A DNA stretch of 64,000 nucleotides from Stenotrophomonas sp. 24(2023) (lineage in GTDB: Bacteria; Pseudomonadota; Gammaproteobacteria; Xanthomonadales; Xanthomonadaceae), in assembly GCF_030913365.1 (NCBI RefSeq), contig NZ_CP133160.1, positions 124,001-188,000 of the forward strand, given 5' to 3'. Position 1 is the stretch's first letter; every line of letters starts with the position of its first letter. Positions 44,379 through 53,415 of this stretch are shown in pieces. The position numbers and the translations under genes were made by a program. The notes beneath the pieces were generated by a model. That model ran no database searches and had not been told where the DNA came from. It was given only the letters and a program-made list of their open reading frames with translations.

Positions 44379-45809
44379 ATGAACCGCCTGCTCCGCCCTG
44401 CCTTCGCCCTGCTCTGCCTGCTGCCGGGTACCGTACTCGCCGCCGCGCCCGGCCTGACCACCCGACTGGATGCTCAATTGCAGGCCAACCGTGATCGCTA
44501 CGGCATCGCCGGGCAGGCGGTGCTGGTCGCGCACAACGGCACGCTGCTGTACCAGGGCGCCAGCGGCGAACGTGATCCGGCCACGCACGCACGCGCGAGC
44601 GTCGATACCATTTTCGCCGCGCAGTCGATGGCCAAGCTGCTGACCAGCACCCTGGTGATGCAGCTGGTGGACGCAGGCAAGGTCGATCTGGATGCACCGG
44701 CCAGCCGCTATGTGGCGGACCTGCCGACAGCCTGGCAGGCGATCCACGTGCGCGATTTCCTCAACCACAGCTCGGGCATCGGCGAGTACTACGAGCGCAT
44801 CGACAACCGCTGGGTCAGCAAGGGTTACGCCGGCGTGGCGCCCACCCTTGCCGCCGCCCTGAAGGTGGCCGGCGCAGCACCGATGCAGTTCACCACCGGC
44901 AGCCGCGTGCAGTACACGCAGGCCAACTACCTGGTGCTGACCGCGCTGCTGGAAGCGCAGTACGGCACGCCCTACCCCGCCATCGCACGCGAGCGCATCC
45001 TGCGGCCGCTGAAGATGCACAGTACGTCCTGGGGACTGGCCAGCGTGCCGGTGCAGCGCGCGGCGGTGCCGTACATCGGCAAGGACGGCACACTGCAGCC
45101 GGCCAACGAAGACCCGTGGCCCGCCTATGGCTGGGGCCATGCCGACCTGCAGACCACCGTGGGCGACATGAACCGCTTCCTGCAGGCGCTGGCCACCGGC
45201 AAGCTGGTACGCGTGGCCACGCTGGAGAAGCTCTGGCAACCCCAGGCCCTGCGCGGTGGTGGCAGCAATTTTTTTTCAACCGGCTGGGATACCACCCGCA
45301 CCGACGGCTACACCCAGGTCGGCCATGACGGCGGCACGCGCGTGCGCGTACGGCTGGCGTACAAAGGCAGCCTTGCCGATGGCTACTGGGTGTTTGTCTA
45401 CCTGACCAACGGCAGCGCCCGCAATGTCTGGTCGAGCACGCTGGTGGAAAGCACGATGGCGGTAGCGGCACCGCGGGATTTCCCCCACGCGGTGCTATCC
45501 GAACGACTGATCGCCTATGCGCTGGATGACAGTCCCGCCGCCGACCCGACGATGCAGGCCTGGCTGCGCGACACCTCGCGTGTTGCCACCGATGCACTGG
45601 AGAAGGCGATCAACGCCGACGGCTATGCCATCCGCGAAAGCCTGGGCGCACGCGCGGCATTGAAGGTGTTCGCCCTCAACACCGTGCTGCATCCCGCCTC
45701 GGCCAATGCCTGGGACAGCCTGGCCGAGTGCCATGCCGCGCTCGGTGAGAAGGACATCGCCGAGGCGCTCTACGCGAAGTCGCGTGCGTTGGCCAAGCCC
45801 GCCCCGTAG
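44379..45809 (+). CDS. Periplasmic serine hydrolase, beta-lactamase fold
   Basis: 476 aa. Signal peptide to about residue 22 (PGTVLAAAP). The penicillin-binding fold has SMAK at Ser83-Lys86 (SxxK) and an HSSGIGEYYE loop typical of class C/esterase VIII relatives. The second motif reads Tyr179-Thr-Gln instead of YxN, and the KTG position looks like HDGG, so it is more likely an esterase or D-peptidase than a real beta-lactamase. The C-terminal about 100 residues form TPR-like helices (LKVFALNTVLHPASANAWD, SLAECHAALGEKDIAEALYA). Substrate unknown. Confidence 0.87.
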   Translation: MNRLLRPAFALLCLLPGTVLAAAPGLTTRLDAQLQANRDRYGIAGQAVLVAHNGTLLYQGASGERDPATHARASVDTIFAAQSMAKLLTSTLVMQLVDAGKVDLDAPASRYVADLPTAWQAIHVRDFLNHSSGIGEYYERIDNRWVSKGYAGVAPTLAAALKVAGAAPMQFTTGSRVQYTQANYLVLTALLEAQYGTPYPAIARERILRPLKMHSTSWGLASVPVQRAAVPYIGKDGTLQPANEDPWPAYGWGHADLQTTVGDMNRFLQALATGKLVRVATLEKLWQPQALRGGGSNFFSTGWDTTRTDGYTQVGHDGGTRVRVRLAYKGSLADGYWVFVYLTNGSARNVWSSTLVESTMAVAAPRDFPHAVLSERLIAYALDDSPAADPTMQAWLRDTSRVATDALEKAINADGYAIRESLGARAALKVFALNTVLHPASANAWDSLAECHAALGEKDIAEALYAKSRALAKPAP

Positions 45810-45836
45810 CCGCCGGGCGGGCCCCCACACCGGGGA

Positions 45837-47393
45837 TCAGGCCACGCACGCCACCGTGCGCAGCACCTGCATCATCATGGCCAGCGCATCCTCGCCCGCG
45901 CTGGCCTGCCGCCACGCCACCACCCCGTCCGGGCGTACCAGCGTGGCGCCATGGGGGCCGATGCCGAAGGCATCACGGAACGCGGCGCTGTCGCCCACCA
46001 CGAGGTCCACGCCGGGCTGCAGCGTAGCCAACGGCAGGCCCAGCTTTGCCGCTGCATCGCGCGCGGCCTGCAGCCACTGCGGGTCCTCGCTGACCAGGGT
46101 GAAGTGCTGCACGAACAGATCCACCGTCGAGACGGTCACCCCGTCGCGCTGCACCCATCGGTGCGGTGCACGCGTGCCCGGCTGGCCCTTCCATTCGTCC
46201 GGCGCTGCCGCCGGCGGCAGGTCTGCACCCGCGCCGATCACGATGGCCGAACGCTGCAGCTGGCCCAGTTCCATCGCCGCGTTGCCATACAGCGGTGCCT
46301 GCACCGGCGTATCGACCCAGCGCGCGTAATCCGGGCGCGCGAAGGTCTGCTGGTGGCGCAGCCAGCCGATCGGCTGACGCTCGCTGCTGTAGCTGTCCAG
46401 CAGCGCTTCATTGGAAACCCCCTGCAGCACCAGCTGCAGTTTCCACGCCAGGTTCCAGGCGTCATCGATGCCGGTGTTGGCACCGAATCCACCGCGTGTC
46501 GGCGGCAGTTGATGCGCAGCGTCACCCAGCAGGAACACATTGCCCTCGCGGTAGGTCCGGGCGATGCGTCCGGCCAGCTCCCAGCGGCCGGTGGCCAGCA
46601 GCTCCACCGGCATGTCCGCACCCAGCGCCTTGCGCACCGCCGCATGCAGTTCGTCATCACTGCGCAGCTGGTCATCGTTGAACATCAGCACCCAGCGGCT
46701 GTCGCCGTAGGTGGTCAGGAAGCCCTGCAGCGCCGGCTGCACGATCTGGAACTGCTGCACGCCACGCGCCAGCCAGGCATCGGCCTGTTCGCAGCGGAAC
46801 AGCACGCTGCGCAGCGTGCGCAGGTGGCCGACGCCCTCGCGCGCGATGCCCAGCTGTTCGCGGATCGGGCTGTCGGCACCGTCGCAGGCCAGCAGCCAGC
46901 GGGCATGGATCGGGCTGCGCTCGCCGGTGGAACGATCTTCCAGCACGGCCACCACGCCATCATCCACCGCCTGCCATTCGCACAGGCGATGGCCGTAGCG
47001 CAGGTCAGCCCCGCGGGCCCGCGTGGCCTCGCGCAGAATGGGCTCCAGACGGTCCTGGGCGATGGCGGCACCACGACAGGGCGAAAAATCGGCCGGTGCG
47101 GCACCCGGCTCGCCCGGCGTCCACGGCAGCGTATCGCCCCAGGTGCCGGCCAGGCTGTCGGCGGTCACCCGCTGCAGGCGCGCGTCCGGCGGCGTATGCG
47201 GAATCGCATCGCCCAGGCCGCAGGCGCGGAAATACTCCAGGGTGTGTTCGGTGAAGCCCATCGCGCGCGGATGCGGCGAACTGCCGGCGTGCTTTTCCAC
47301 CAGCACGTGCGGCACGCCGCGCAGTGACAGGAACAGGGACGCGGACAGGCCTACCAGGCTGCCGCCGATGATCAGGACAGGGGTGTGTTGCAT
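45837..47393 (-). CDS. FAD-dependent aromatic-ring monooxygenase
   Basis: 518 aa of the PheA/TetX flavoprotein hydroxylase class. The dinucleotide-binding start VLIIGGSLVGLSASLFL (residues 6-22), the DG motif LLACDGADSPIREQLG and the FAD-ribityl motif GDAAHQLPPTRGGFGANTGI are all present, and a C-terminal thioredoxin-like domain (about 400-518) is typical of phenol hydroxylase-like members. It hydroxylates an aromatic or polyketide substrate with NAD(P)H and oxygen; the substrate is not predictable. ATG 47393 has GGAG 8 nt upstream. Divergent from a TonB receptor. Confidence 0.92.
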   Translation of the reverse strand: MQHTPVLIIGGSLVGLSASLFLSLRGVPHVLVEKHAGSSPHPRAMGFTEHTLEYFRACGLGDAIPHTPPDARLQRVTADSLAGTWGDTLPWTPGEPGAAPADFSPCRGAAIAQDRLEPILREATRARGADLRYGHRLCEWQAVDDGVVAVLEDRSTGERSPIHARWLLACDGADSPIREQLGIAREGVGHLRTLRSVLFRCEQADAWLARGVQQFQIVQPALQGFLTTYGDSRWVLMFNDDQLRSDDELHAAVRKALGADMPVELLATGRWELAGRIARTYREGNVFLLGDAAHQLPPTRGGFGANTGIDDAWNLAWKLQLVLQGVSNEALLDSYSSERQPIGWLRHQQTFARPDYARWVDTPVQAPLYGNAAMELGQLQRSAIVIGAGADLPPAAAPDEWKGQPGTRAPHRWVQRDGVTVSTVDLFVQHFTLVSEDPQWLQAARDAAAKLGLPLATLQPGVDLVVGDSAAFRDAFGIGPHGATLVRPDGVVAWRQASAGEDALAMMMQVLRTVACVA

Positions 47394-47815
47394 GGACGAA
47401 CTCCAGATCGACAATGCCGCAGGCAACGGCAAAGGACTGTGCTGGGGTTCCTGCGTTGGGGCATGGGCGGCAGCGCCCGGGCACACGGTGACAGGAAACG
47501 GCACATGTCCGCCTTCTGTCGGGGTCCGCGGCCCTGCAATGGGCTGGATTATGGCTGCCGGGCAGTGCCCTGCAGCTGGCCGGGGCTCACCACGCCGGCC
47601 CACCATTTTCGACCGCGCCATGGTGCGCGCAGCCCGGCGCGGCGGCAAGCCCTCTGCGCCCCTACCGCAGCGCTCATTCCACCAGCAGTCAGCACACCCT
47701 GCGGCGGCGAAGGGTGACGAGGCGGGCATGAACTGTTAACTTCTCGCGCCAAATCACGGTTTACAGGCCGTCTCCGGCCCATCAAGCCGCCTCCCCCGCT
47801 TCCTTCGTACCGCGC
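47394..47815. other. 422-bp divergent intergenic region
   Basis: Separates the monooxygenase gene from the TonB receptor. No supported ORF; frames here are Arg/Pro/Cys-rich. I looked for a Fur box and a cobalamin riboswitch before the receptor and found neither. A GTTAAC palindrome at about 47736-47741 may be part of a promoter; that is all I can see. Confidence 0.5.
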
Positions 47816-49939
47816 ATGCCCCTGATTCCCCCCCGTTCGCAGCCGGCCCTGGCCGTGCTTCCGCTCTCGCTCGGCCTCGTCCTGGCCAGCCCCGTCCACG
47901 CCGCGTCGGCCGATCCGGCCACCACGCTGGACACGGTCAAGGTCACCGCCGCCACCGACATCGAACAGGCCCGCGCCGCGCTGAAGCGCATCCCCGGCGC
48001 GGGCAACGTGATCGACCTGGCCCAGGTCGGCCAAGGCCGCATCGGCGGCACCGCCGATGTGCTGGCCTACCAGCCGGGCATCAGTGCGCAGTCGCCGGGC
48101 AACGAGGGCGTCAAGGTGTCCATCCGTGGCTCGGGCATCAACCGCGGCCCCGGCGCGCATGCCTCGGGCATTGCCGTCTCGCTCGATGGCCTGCCGCTGA
48201 CCGGCCCCGGCGGCACCCCCTACGAACTGCTCGAGCCGCTGTGGCTGGGCCGCGTGGAAGTGCTGCGCGGCGCCAACGGCTTCGAGCGCGGCGCCCTGGC
48301 GCTGGGCGGTGCCATCAACTATGTCACCCGCAGTGGCCGCGACAGCGCAGGCCTGCAACTGCACTACGAAGCCGGCAGCCGCGGCTACCAGAAGCGCAGC
48401 GCCAGCTACGGCGGCGTCAGCAGCGATGTCGATTATTTCTTCGCCTACACCGACACCGACTTCGATGGCTACCAGCGCCATGGCAAGGGCGATGGCAAGG
48501 GCGCGGTGGCCAACATCGGCTGGCAGATCAGCCCGCAGCTGGAAACGCGCTTCACCGTGCGCTACCGCGAGACCGACCACGAAACGCCCGGGCGCCTGAC
48601 CCGCGCACAGATCCGCAATGATCCGCACGCCGCCAACCCGGCCAACCTGGCCATCGATGCACGCCGCCCGCAGCCGGGCAGCACCTGGATCGGCAACACC
48701 ACCACCTGGACGATCGACGACAGCAACACGCTGCAGGCCGGGCTGGCCTATCACCGCTACCCGATGGACTTGAACGAGAGCCTGTACCGCCAGCAGCTGG
48801 ACTACGCCAACCTCAACGCCACGCTGGACTACACGCACCGGCACACGCTGTTCGGCCGTGACAGCGTCACCACGCTCGGCCTGCGGGTGACCCACGATCT
48901 GGATGCCGATGTGCGCGAGACGCTGCGCTTTGCCAGCAATGGCTACCCGGCTGGCACGCATACGCGTGATTTCAGCCACCACGGCACCGACAGCGTGCTG
49001 CACGTGGGCAATGACCTGGCGCTGACCGACACGCTGCGCCTGCAGACCGGCCTGGCCGCGATCCATACGCGCCGCGACGTGCAGGTGACCTGGCCGGCCA
49101 GCGACGGCCGCATCAACGAAGGCACCTGGGATTACGCCCCGCGCCTGGGATTCACCTGGCAGGCCTCGCCGCAGGTGCAGTGGTTCGGCAACCTCAGCCG
49201 CTCGGTCGAAGCGCCGCACCCGTGGTCGATGATCTGGGGTTCCAACAGGTATTTCCCTGCAGGCTACGGTGCGTCCAGCGGCCGCCAGCGCGCGCCGGTG
49301 CCGCTGGTCAACCAGACCGCCACCACGCTGGAACTGGGTGCGCGCGGCGACAGCGCGATCGGACGCTGGGAGCTGACCGGTTATTCCGCCCGCGTGCTGC
49401 ACGAACTGCTGAGCGTGGAGCTGCAGCCGGTGCCGAACCTGTTCGTGGCCGAGAACAACGCCAGCCCCACCGCGCACCGGGGCATCGAAGCCGGGCTCGA
49501 CAGCACCCTCTGGCAGGGCAGCGCCGGCGTGCTGTCGTTGCGCCAGGCCTATACCTTCAGCGATTTCCGCTACCGCCACGATGCACGCTTCGGCCGCAAC
49601 ATGCTGCCCGGCCTGCCGCGGCACCTCTACCAGGGCGAGCTGCGCTACCAGCATCCTTCGGGCCTGTATGCCGGGGTCAACACCGAGTACGCCTCGCGCA
49701 TCGCGGTGGACTACGCCAACAGCTACTGGGCCGACAGCCACCTGATCTTCGGCACCCGCATCGGTTTTGATGCGCCCAGCGGGCGCTGGCAGGCGTGGGC
49801 CGAGCTGCGCAACATCGGCAACCGCCACTACGCCGCCACCGTCACCCCCGGTTACGACGACGCCGGCAAGGACGTGGCCCGCTCGACACCGGGCGATGGT
49901 CGCGGCGTGTATGCCGGCCTCAGCTGGCGCTTCGACTGA
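47816..49939 (+). CDS. TonB-dependent receptor, FecA-like
   Basis: 707 aa. Signal peptide to about residue 29 (ASPVHAAS), then a TonB box-like LDTVKVTA. The plug (about 45-165) has DVLAYQPGISAQSPG, VSIRGSGINRGPGAHASG and RVEVLRGANGFERGALALGGAINY, typical of the FecA/siderophore type, with a short barrel ending AGLSWRFD. The usual terminal aromatic (Phe) is followed by Asp. No ribosome-binding site is obvious before ATG 47816, but the signal peptide supports this start. No Fur box is visible, so iron regulation cannot be claimed; the ligand is unknown. Confidence 0.9.
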   Translation: MPLIPPRSQPALAVLPLSLGLVLASPVHAASADPATTLDTVKVTAATDIEQARAALKRIPGAGNVIDLAQVGQGRIGGTADVLAYQPGISAQSPGNEGVKVSIRGSGINRGPGAHASGIAVSLDGLPLTGPGGTPYELLEPLWLGRVEVLRGANGFERGALALGGAINYVTRSGRDSAGLQLHYEAGSRGYQKRSASYGGVSSDVDYFFAYTDTDFDGYQRHGKGDGKGAVANIGWQISPQLETRFTVRYRETDHETPGRLTRAQIRNDPHAANPANLAIDARRPQPGSTWIGNTTTWTIDDSNTLQAGLAYHRYPMDLNESLYRQQLDYANLNATLDYTHRHTLFGRDSVTTLGLRVTHDLDADVRETLRFASNGYPAGTHTRDFSHHGTDSVLHVGNDLALTDTLRLQTGLAAIHTRRDVQVTWPASDGRINEGTWDYAPRLGFTWQASPQVQWFGNLSRSVEAPHPWSMIWGSNRYFPAGYGASSGRQRAPVPLVNQTATTLELGARGDSAIGRWELTGYSARVLHELLSVELQPVPNLFVAENNASPTAHRGIEAGLDSTLWQGSAGVLSLRQAYTFSDFRYRHDARFGRNMLPGLPRHLYQGELRYQHPSGLYAGVNTEYASRIAVDYANSYWADSHLIFGTRIGFDAPSGRWQAWAELRNIGNRHYAATVTPGYDDAGKDVARSTPGDGRGVYAGLSWRFD

Positions 49940-49947
49940 CGCACCTG

Positions 49948-49976
49948 CGGGCCGGCAACGCACCGCTGCCGGCCCG
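49948..49976. terminator. Bidirectional hairpin between convergent genes
   Basis: CGGGCCGGCA / TGCCGGCCCG, a perfect 10-bp stem with a 9-nt loop, 8 nt after the TonB receptor stop. On the other side it abuts the second in-frame stop (49977-49979) of the membrane-protein frame, not the first one. Confidence 0.65.
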
Positions 49977-50078
49977 TCAGCGTGCCTGCCAGACCTGCTG
50001 CAGCGTGGTCGCCTGCGGCGCCATCTGTCCGGCGATCCCGCCCAGCGCGGCGAAGAACACCAGCAGGCCCAGCAGCGG
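49977..50078 (-). pseudogene. 3' coding remnant beyond an in-frame TGA
   Basis: Directly after the TGA at 50079-50081 the same frame stays open for 33 codons and encodes PLLGLLVFFAALGGIAGQMA, a clean transmembrane helix, before ending at TGA 49977-49979 beside a hairpin. This looks like the last TM segment of the neighbouring membrane protein, cut off by one base change (for example CGA to TGA) or by a sequencing error. Confidence 0.6.
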
Positions 50079-50762
50079 TCAGAACGTGTGCGCCAGACAC
50101 AAGCGCCACCAGCCCTGCACCGGCAGGCCGCGTGTGCGCCGGTACAGGCCGCCGGCAATGGCCGCATCGACCAGCAGTTCGGCCATCAAGACCGGGGCCG
50201 AACAGACCACCCAGGAGGTCGCCACCACCGCCACCCCCACAACGCTGAGCAGCACCACGAGGATCAGCACCGGAATGCCGGCTTCGCCGTCGGCCAGTTC
50301 CAGCAGCGAGGTCTCCTCGCCCGCCGTGCCGCCCGTGGCCGCACCGGTGTTGCCGCCCGGTGCCGCCGGCTCGTTCCACGATGCCGAGGCGCCACCGCCC
50401 CCCGAGCGTCCGCCGGCCCCGGCATGACCGCCGCTGCCACCATCCGCCCCGGGCAGACCGCTACCGTCACCTCCCAGCAGCTCCGCTGCCTGCCCCTGCA
50501 GGCGCACCCACAGCCACATCAGCAGCAGGAACACCAGGTAGGCCAGCAGCACCGCCAGCGGATAACGCAGCATCATGCTGTCCAGCCCGGCCAGGCGCAG
50601 CAGGTGTGACGACAGGAAACCGGCAGCCCCGGTCAGCACCACCACCACCGTCATGCGCAGCCGTGGCCAGCCGTACCGCCGCAGGTAGGAACGCGTGCGG
50701 GTCATCTGTTCGCCGCGTGCCGTGCGCAGCGCCACCTCGTTCTGGCGGGATCGATCGTCCAT
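50079..50762 (-). CDS. Membrane protein, probably truncated by nonsense codon
   Basis: 227 aa from ATG 50762 to the TGA at 50079. Three hydrophobic segments are clear: VVVVLTGAAGFLSSHLL (about residues 38-56), YPLAVLLAYLVFLLLMWLWV (about 66-85) and PVLILVVLLSVVGVAVVATS (about 163-183), with a possible fourth at APVLMAELLVDAAIAGGL. Between them lies a Gly-rich low-complexity region of about 50 residues (GGSGGHAGAGGRSGGGGA). No family recognised. The frame continues with another TM helix after the stop, so the native protein was probably 261 aa. A 13-bp tandem repeat lies upstream, between it and ohr. Confidence 0.65.
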   Translation of the reverse strand: MDDRSRQNEVALRTARGEQMTRTRSYLRRYGWPRLRMTVVVVLTGAAGFLSSHLLRLAGLDSMMLRYPLAVLLAYLVFLLLMWLWVRLQGQAAELLGGDGSGLPGADGGSGGHAGAGGRSGGGGASASWNEPAAPGGNTGAATGGTAGEETSLLELADGEAGIPVLILVVLLSVVGVAVVATSWVVCSAPVLMAELLVDAAIAGGLYRRTRGLPVQGWWRLCLAHTF

Positions 50763-50810
50763 CACCCTGCAGACATCCTTGCCTGGGCCGCGCGGGGTAC
50801 GCACGGCCGA

Positions 50811-50875
50811 TTCTAACGACCTTTTCTAACGACCTTTTCTAACCATCTTTTCCACCCCCCTTTTCCAATCCCCTT
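50811..50875. repeat. 13-bp tandem repeat, five decaying units
   Basis: Units of 13 bp: TTCTAACGACCTT twice (50811-50836), TTCTAACCATCTT (50837-50849), TTCCACCCCCCTT (50850-50862) and TTCCAATCCCCTT (50863-50875). All are pyrimidine-rich on the plus strand. It lies between the divergent membrane-protein gene and ohr, in the region where their promoters should be. Confidence 0.8.
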
Positions 50876-50997
50876 CCCGCCCCGGCCTACAGTGGGATAC
50901 AAAACCCGCCCGGCACGGACATGCCCGGGCTACACGGCGCGCCCATCCTGCCCGGCATCGGCTGCCATCCCGGCAGCGCCCTGCAGGAACCGCCACC

Positions 50998-51414
50998 ATG
51001 TCCCAGATCGAGAACGTCCTCTACACCGGCCGCACCCACACCGTGGGGGGCCGCAACGGCAGCGCGCGCAGTGACGATGGCCGCCTGGACATCACCCTGA
51101 CCCCGCCCGGCAGCACCGGCGCCGGCACCAATCCGGAACAGCTGTTCGCGGCCGGCTGGTCGGCCTGCTTCATGGGCGCGATCGCCAAGGCCGCTGCTGC
51201 CGCGAAGATCGCCGTGCCGGCCGGCATCGCGGTGGATGCCGAGGTGGATCTGGGCATGGGCGGTGATGCCTATTTCCTGCAGGCACGCCTGCGCGTGCAC
51301 CTGCCCGGGCTGGAGCGTGAGCAGGCAGAGGCGCTGATCGCCGCCGCACACCAGACCTGCCCGTACTCCAAGGCCACCCGCGGCAACATCGATGTACAGC
51401 TGAGCCTGGCCTGA
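50998..51414 (+). CDS. ohr: Organic hydroperoxide resistance protein Ohr
   Basis: 138 aa OsmC/Ohr peroxidase. The peroxidatic Cys57 lies in AAGWSACFMGAI and the resolving Cys121 in HQTCPYSKATRGN; GTNPEQLFAAGWS supplies the conserved Glu. It reduces lipid and other organic hydroperoxides, usually with lipoylated proteins as electron donor. No ohrR regulator lies next to it. Length is normal. The upstream region holds the 13-bp repeats described separately. Confidence 0.95.
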   Translation: MSQIENVLYTGRTHTVGGRNGSARSDDGRLDITLTPPGSTGAGTNPEQLFAAGWSACFMGAIAKAAAAAKIAVPAGIAVDAEVDLGMGGDAYFLQARLRVHLPGLEREQAEALIAAAHQTCPYSKATRGNIDVQLSLA

Positions 51415-51444
51415 GGCCCGGCTGCTGCCGACGCCGCAGGGCGG

Positions 51445-52392
51445 TCACCCCGCCTTGCGGCCCTCGCTGCGCGCCGCCCGGGGCGGCACACCAAAACCAC
51501 GCAGGAACGCCTCGCGCAGATGGCGCCGGTCGCGGAAGCCGTTCTCGCGCGCGACCACCTCCAGCGGATGGCGGCTCTTTTCGATCATCAACCGCGCCGC
51601 TTCCAGGCGCAGGCCCTCGATCGCCTTGGCCGGTGACTGCCCGGTTTCCGCAACGAACACGCGGCTGAACTGGCGCGGGCTCAGGTTCGCCACCTCGGCC
51701 AGCTCTTCCACGCCCAATGGCTGGGCAAGGTGGCCACGCACATGCTCCAGCACGCGCTGGATGCGATCGGATTTCGGCGCCAGCTTCAGCATTTCCGAGT
51801 GCTGGCTCTGCCCGCCCGAACGCTGCTGGTGCATCACCAGCGAATGCGCCACGCGGCGCGCGACCTCCGCCCCCAGATCCTTTTCGACCATGGCCAGCGC
51901 CAGGTCGAGCGCGGCGGTCATGCCGGCCGAGGTCCAGATCGGGCCGTCCACGATGTGCAACCGGTCCGGCTCCACCGCGATGCCGGGATGGCGCCGCTGC
52001 AGGGCATCGGCAAAGCCCCAGTGGGTGGTGGCACGGCGGCCTTCCAGCAGCCCCGCGTCGGCCAGCACGAACGCGCCCGTGCACAGGCCGACGGTGCGCC
52101 GCGCGTGCGGCGCCAGTTGCCGCAAGCGCTGCACGAGTTGCGGATCGGCCGGCTGGCCCAGCGGATCGATCACCCCCGGCACCATCCAGGTATCGGCGCG
52201 GCTGCGTGCGCTCAGCGCACGGGTCTGGATGGCCGGGCCGAACGTCGGGCTGAGCAGTCCCCCTTGCAGCGAATGGCATTGCACGGTGTAGAAGGGCTGG
52301 CCCAACGCGCGGTTGGCCAGTTCGTACACGGTCTGGTTGGCCAGCCCCATCATCTGGAAGCCGTCGGCGAGCAGGTAGCCGATGCGGTGCAT
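51445..52392 (-). CDS. GlxA-family AraC-type transcriptional regulator
   Basis: 315 aa. The N-terminal DJ-1/PfpI-like domain (about residues 1-170) keeps the nucleophile-elbow motif VGLCTGAFVLADAGLLEGR with a Cys, though these domains usually sense rather than catalyse. The AraC HTH domain covers about 205-305 (HVRGHLAQPLGVEELAEVAN, LSPRQFSRVF, ENGFRDRRHLREAF). It is divergent from an SDR gene that it probably activates. Inducer unknown. Confidence 0.92.
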   Translation of the reverse strand: MHRIGYLLADGFQMMGLANQTVYELANRALGQPFYTVQCHSLQGGLLSPTFGPAIQTRALSARSRADTWMVPGVIDPLGQPADPQLVQRLRQLAPHARRTVGLCTGAFVLADAGLLEGRRATTHWGFADALQRRHPGIAVEPDRLHIVDGPIWTSAGMTAALDLALAMVEKDLGAEVARRVAHSLVMHQQRSGGQSQHSEMLKLAPKSDRIQRVLEHVRGHLAQPLGVEELAEVANLSPRQFSRVFVAETGQSPAKAIEGLRLEAARLMIEKSRHPLEVVARENGFRDRRHLREAFLRGFGVPPRAARSEGRKAG

Positions 52393-52503
52393 GGCAGGAA
52401 TCCGGTCATGGCAGGAATCATGACTATATACGTCCTTTCAGCCATCCCGCCAGCAGCGCACCATGGCCCCACGGAATCCCCCGCCCCTCCCTGGAACACC
52501 GCC

Positions 52504-53295
52504 ATGAGCACTTCCCTTGGTACCGCGCTGGTCACCGGCGCCTCCTCCGGCATCGGCGCCATCTATGCCGACCGGCTCGCCCAGCGTGGCTATGACCTGA
52601 TTCTGGTCGCCCGCAACCGCACCCGGCTGAACACGCTGGCGGCCGACATCAGCACCCGCACCGGCCGTGCCGTGGAAGTGCTGGCGGCCGATCTGGTGGA
52701 GCCGGCCGAACTGGCCGTGGTCGAAGCCAAGCTGCGCGACGACGCCAGCATCCGCCTGCTGGTCAACAACGCCGGCATCGGCACCCACACCTCGCTGCTG
52801 GACAGCGACGTGGAGCGGATGACCAACCTGATCACCCTCAACGTCACCGCACCGACCCGCCTGGCCTATGCGGCCGTGCCGGGCTTCGTGCAGCGCGGCC
52901 AGGGCGCGATCATCAACATCGCCTCGATCGTGGCGCTGGCACCGGAACTGCTCAACGGCGTATACGGCGGCAGCAAGGCGTTCCTGCTGGCCTTCAGCCG
53001 CTCGCTCAAGCGCGAACTGGCCGGCACCGGTGTGCACGTGCAGGCTGTACTGCCCGGAGCGACTGCCACCGAGTTCTGGGACGTGGGCGGGCTGCCGGTG
53101 AGCAACCTCGACCCGGCCATCGTGATGACCGCCGAGAACCTGGTGGACGCCTCGCTGGTGGGCTTCGACCGTGGCGAGTTCATCACCGTGCCGTCGCTGC
53201 ACGAAGGCGAGCTGCTGGAGGCCTATGAAGCGGCACGCGAAGGCCTGACCGGCAAGCTGTCGAGCAGGACCGTGGCCGCGCGCTACGCGGCATAA
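52504..53295 (+). CDS. SDR-family oxidoreductase
   Basis: 263 aa. The cofactor motif TGASSGIG (residues 11-18), Arg37 after strand 2 (LVARNR, suggesting NADP), NNAG (88-91), Ser141, Tyr154 and Lys158 (VYGGSKAF) are present. The first half and the VLPGATATEFWD segment resemble the YqjQ/DltE-like SDR subgroup. ATG 52504 starts the Rossmann strand. Divergent from a GlxA-type regulator, which is a common pairing. Substrate unknown. Confidence 0.92.
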   Translation: MSTSLGTALVTGASSGIGAIYADRLAQRGYDLILVARNRTRLNTLAADISTRTGRAVEVLAADLVEPAELAVVEAKLRDDASIRLLVNNAGIGTHTSLLDSDVERMTNLITLNVTAPTRLAYAAVPGFVQRGQGAIINIASIVALAPELLNGVYGGSKAFLLAFSRSLKRELAGTGVHVQAVLPGATATEFWDVGGLPVSNLDPAIVMTAENLVDASLVGFDRGEFITVPSLHEGELLEAYEAAREGLTGKLSSRTVAARYAA

Positions 53296-53356
53296 GCCGA
53301 TGGGTGGCCGGATGGGTGCAGCGGTTGTAGGCATCCATCCGGGCCACGGGGAATGC

Positions 53357-53415
53357 ACCCACGCATGGCGTGGCTCTACAACGGCAACGATCATCCACGC
53401 ATGGCGTGGATCTAC
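53357..53415. repeat. Pair of SMAG elements
   Basis: Two SMAG palindromes in the same orientation (GTAG end on the minus strand): 53357-53379 and 53393-53415, both with CCACGCATGGCGTGG cores. They lie between the convergent SDR and TetR genes. The second supplies the TAG stop codon of the TetR gene. Confidence 0.85.

Noticed and set aside
44379..45809. True beta-lactamase resistance gene
   Set aside because: SxxK is present, but the YxN and KTG positions are changed (YTQ, HDGG) and there is a helical extension; resistance is not supported.
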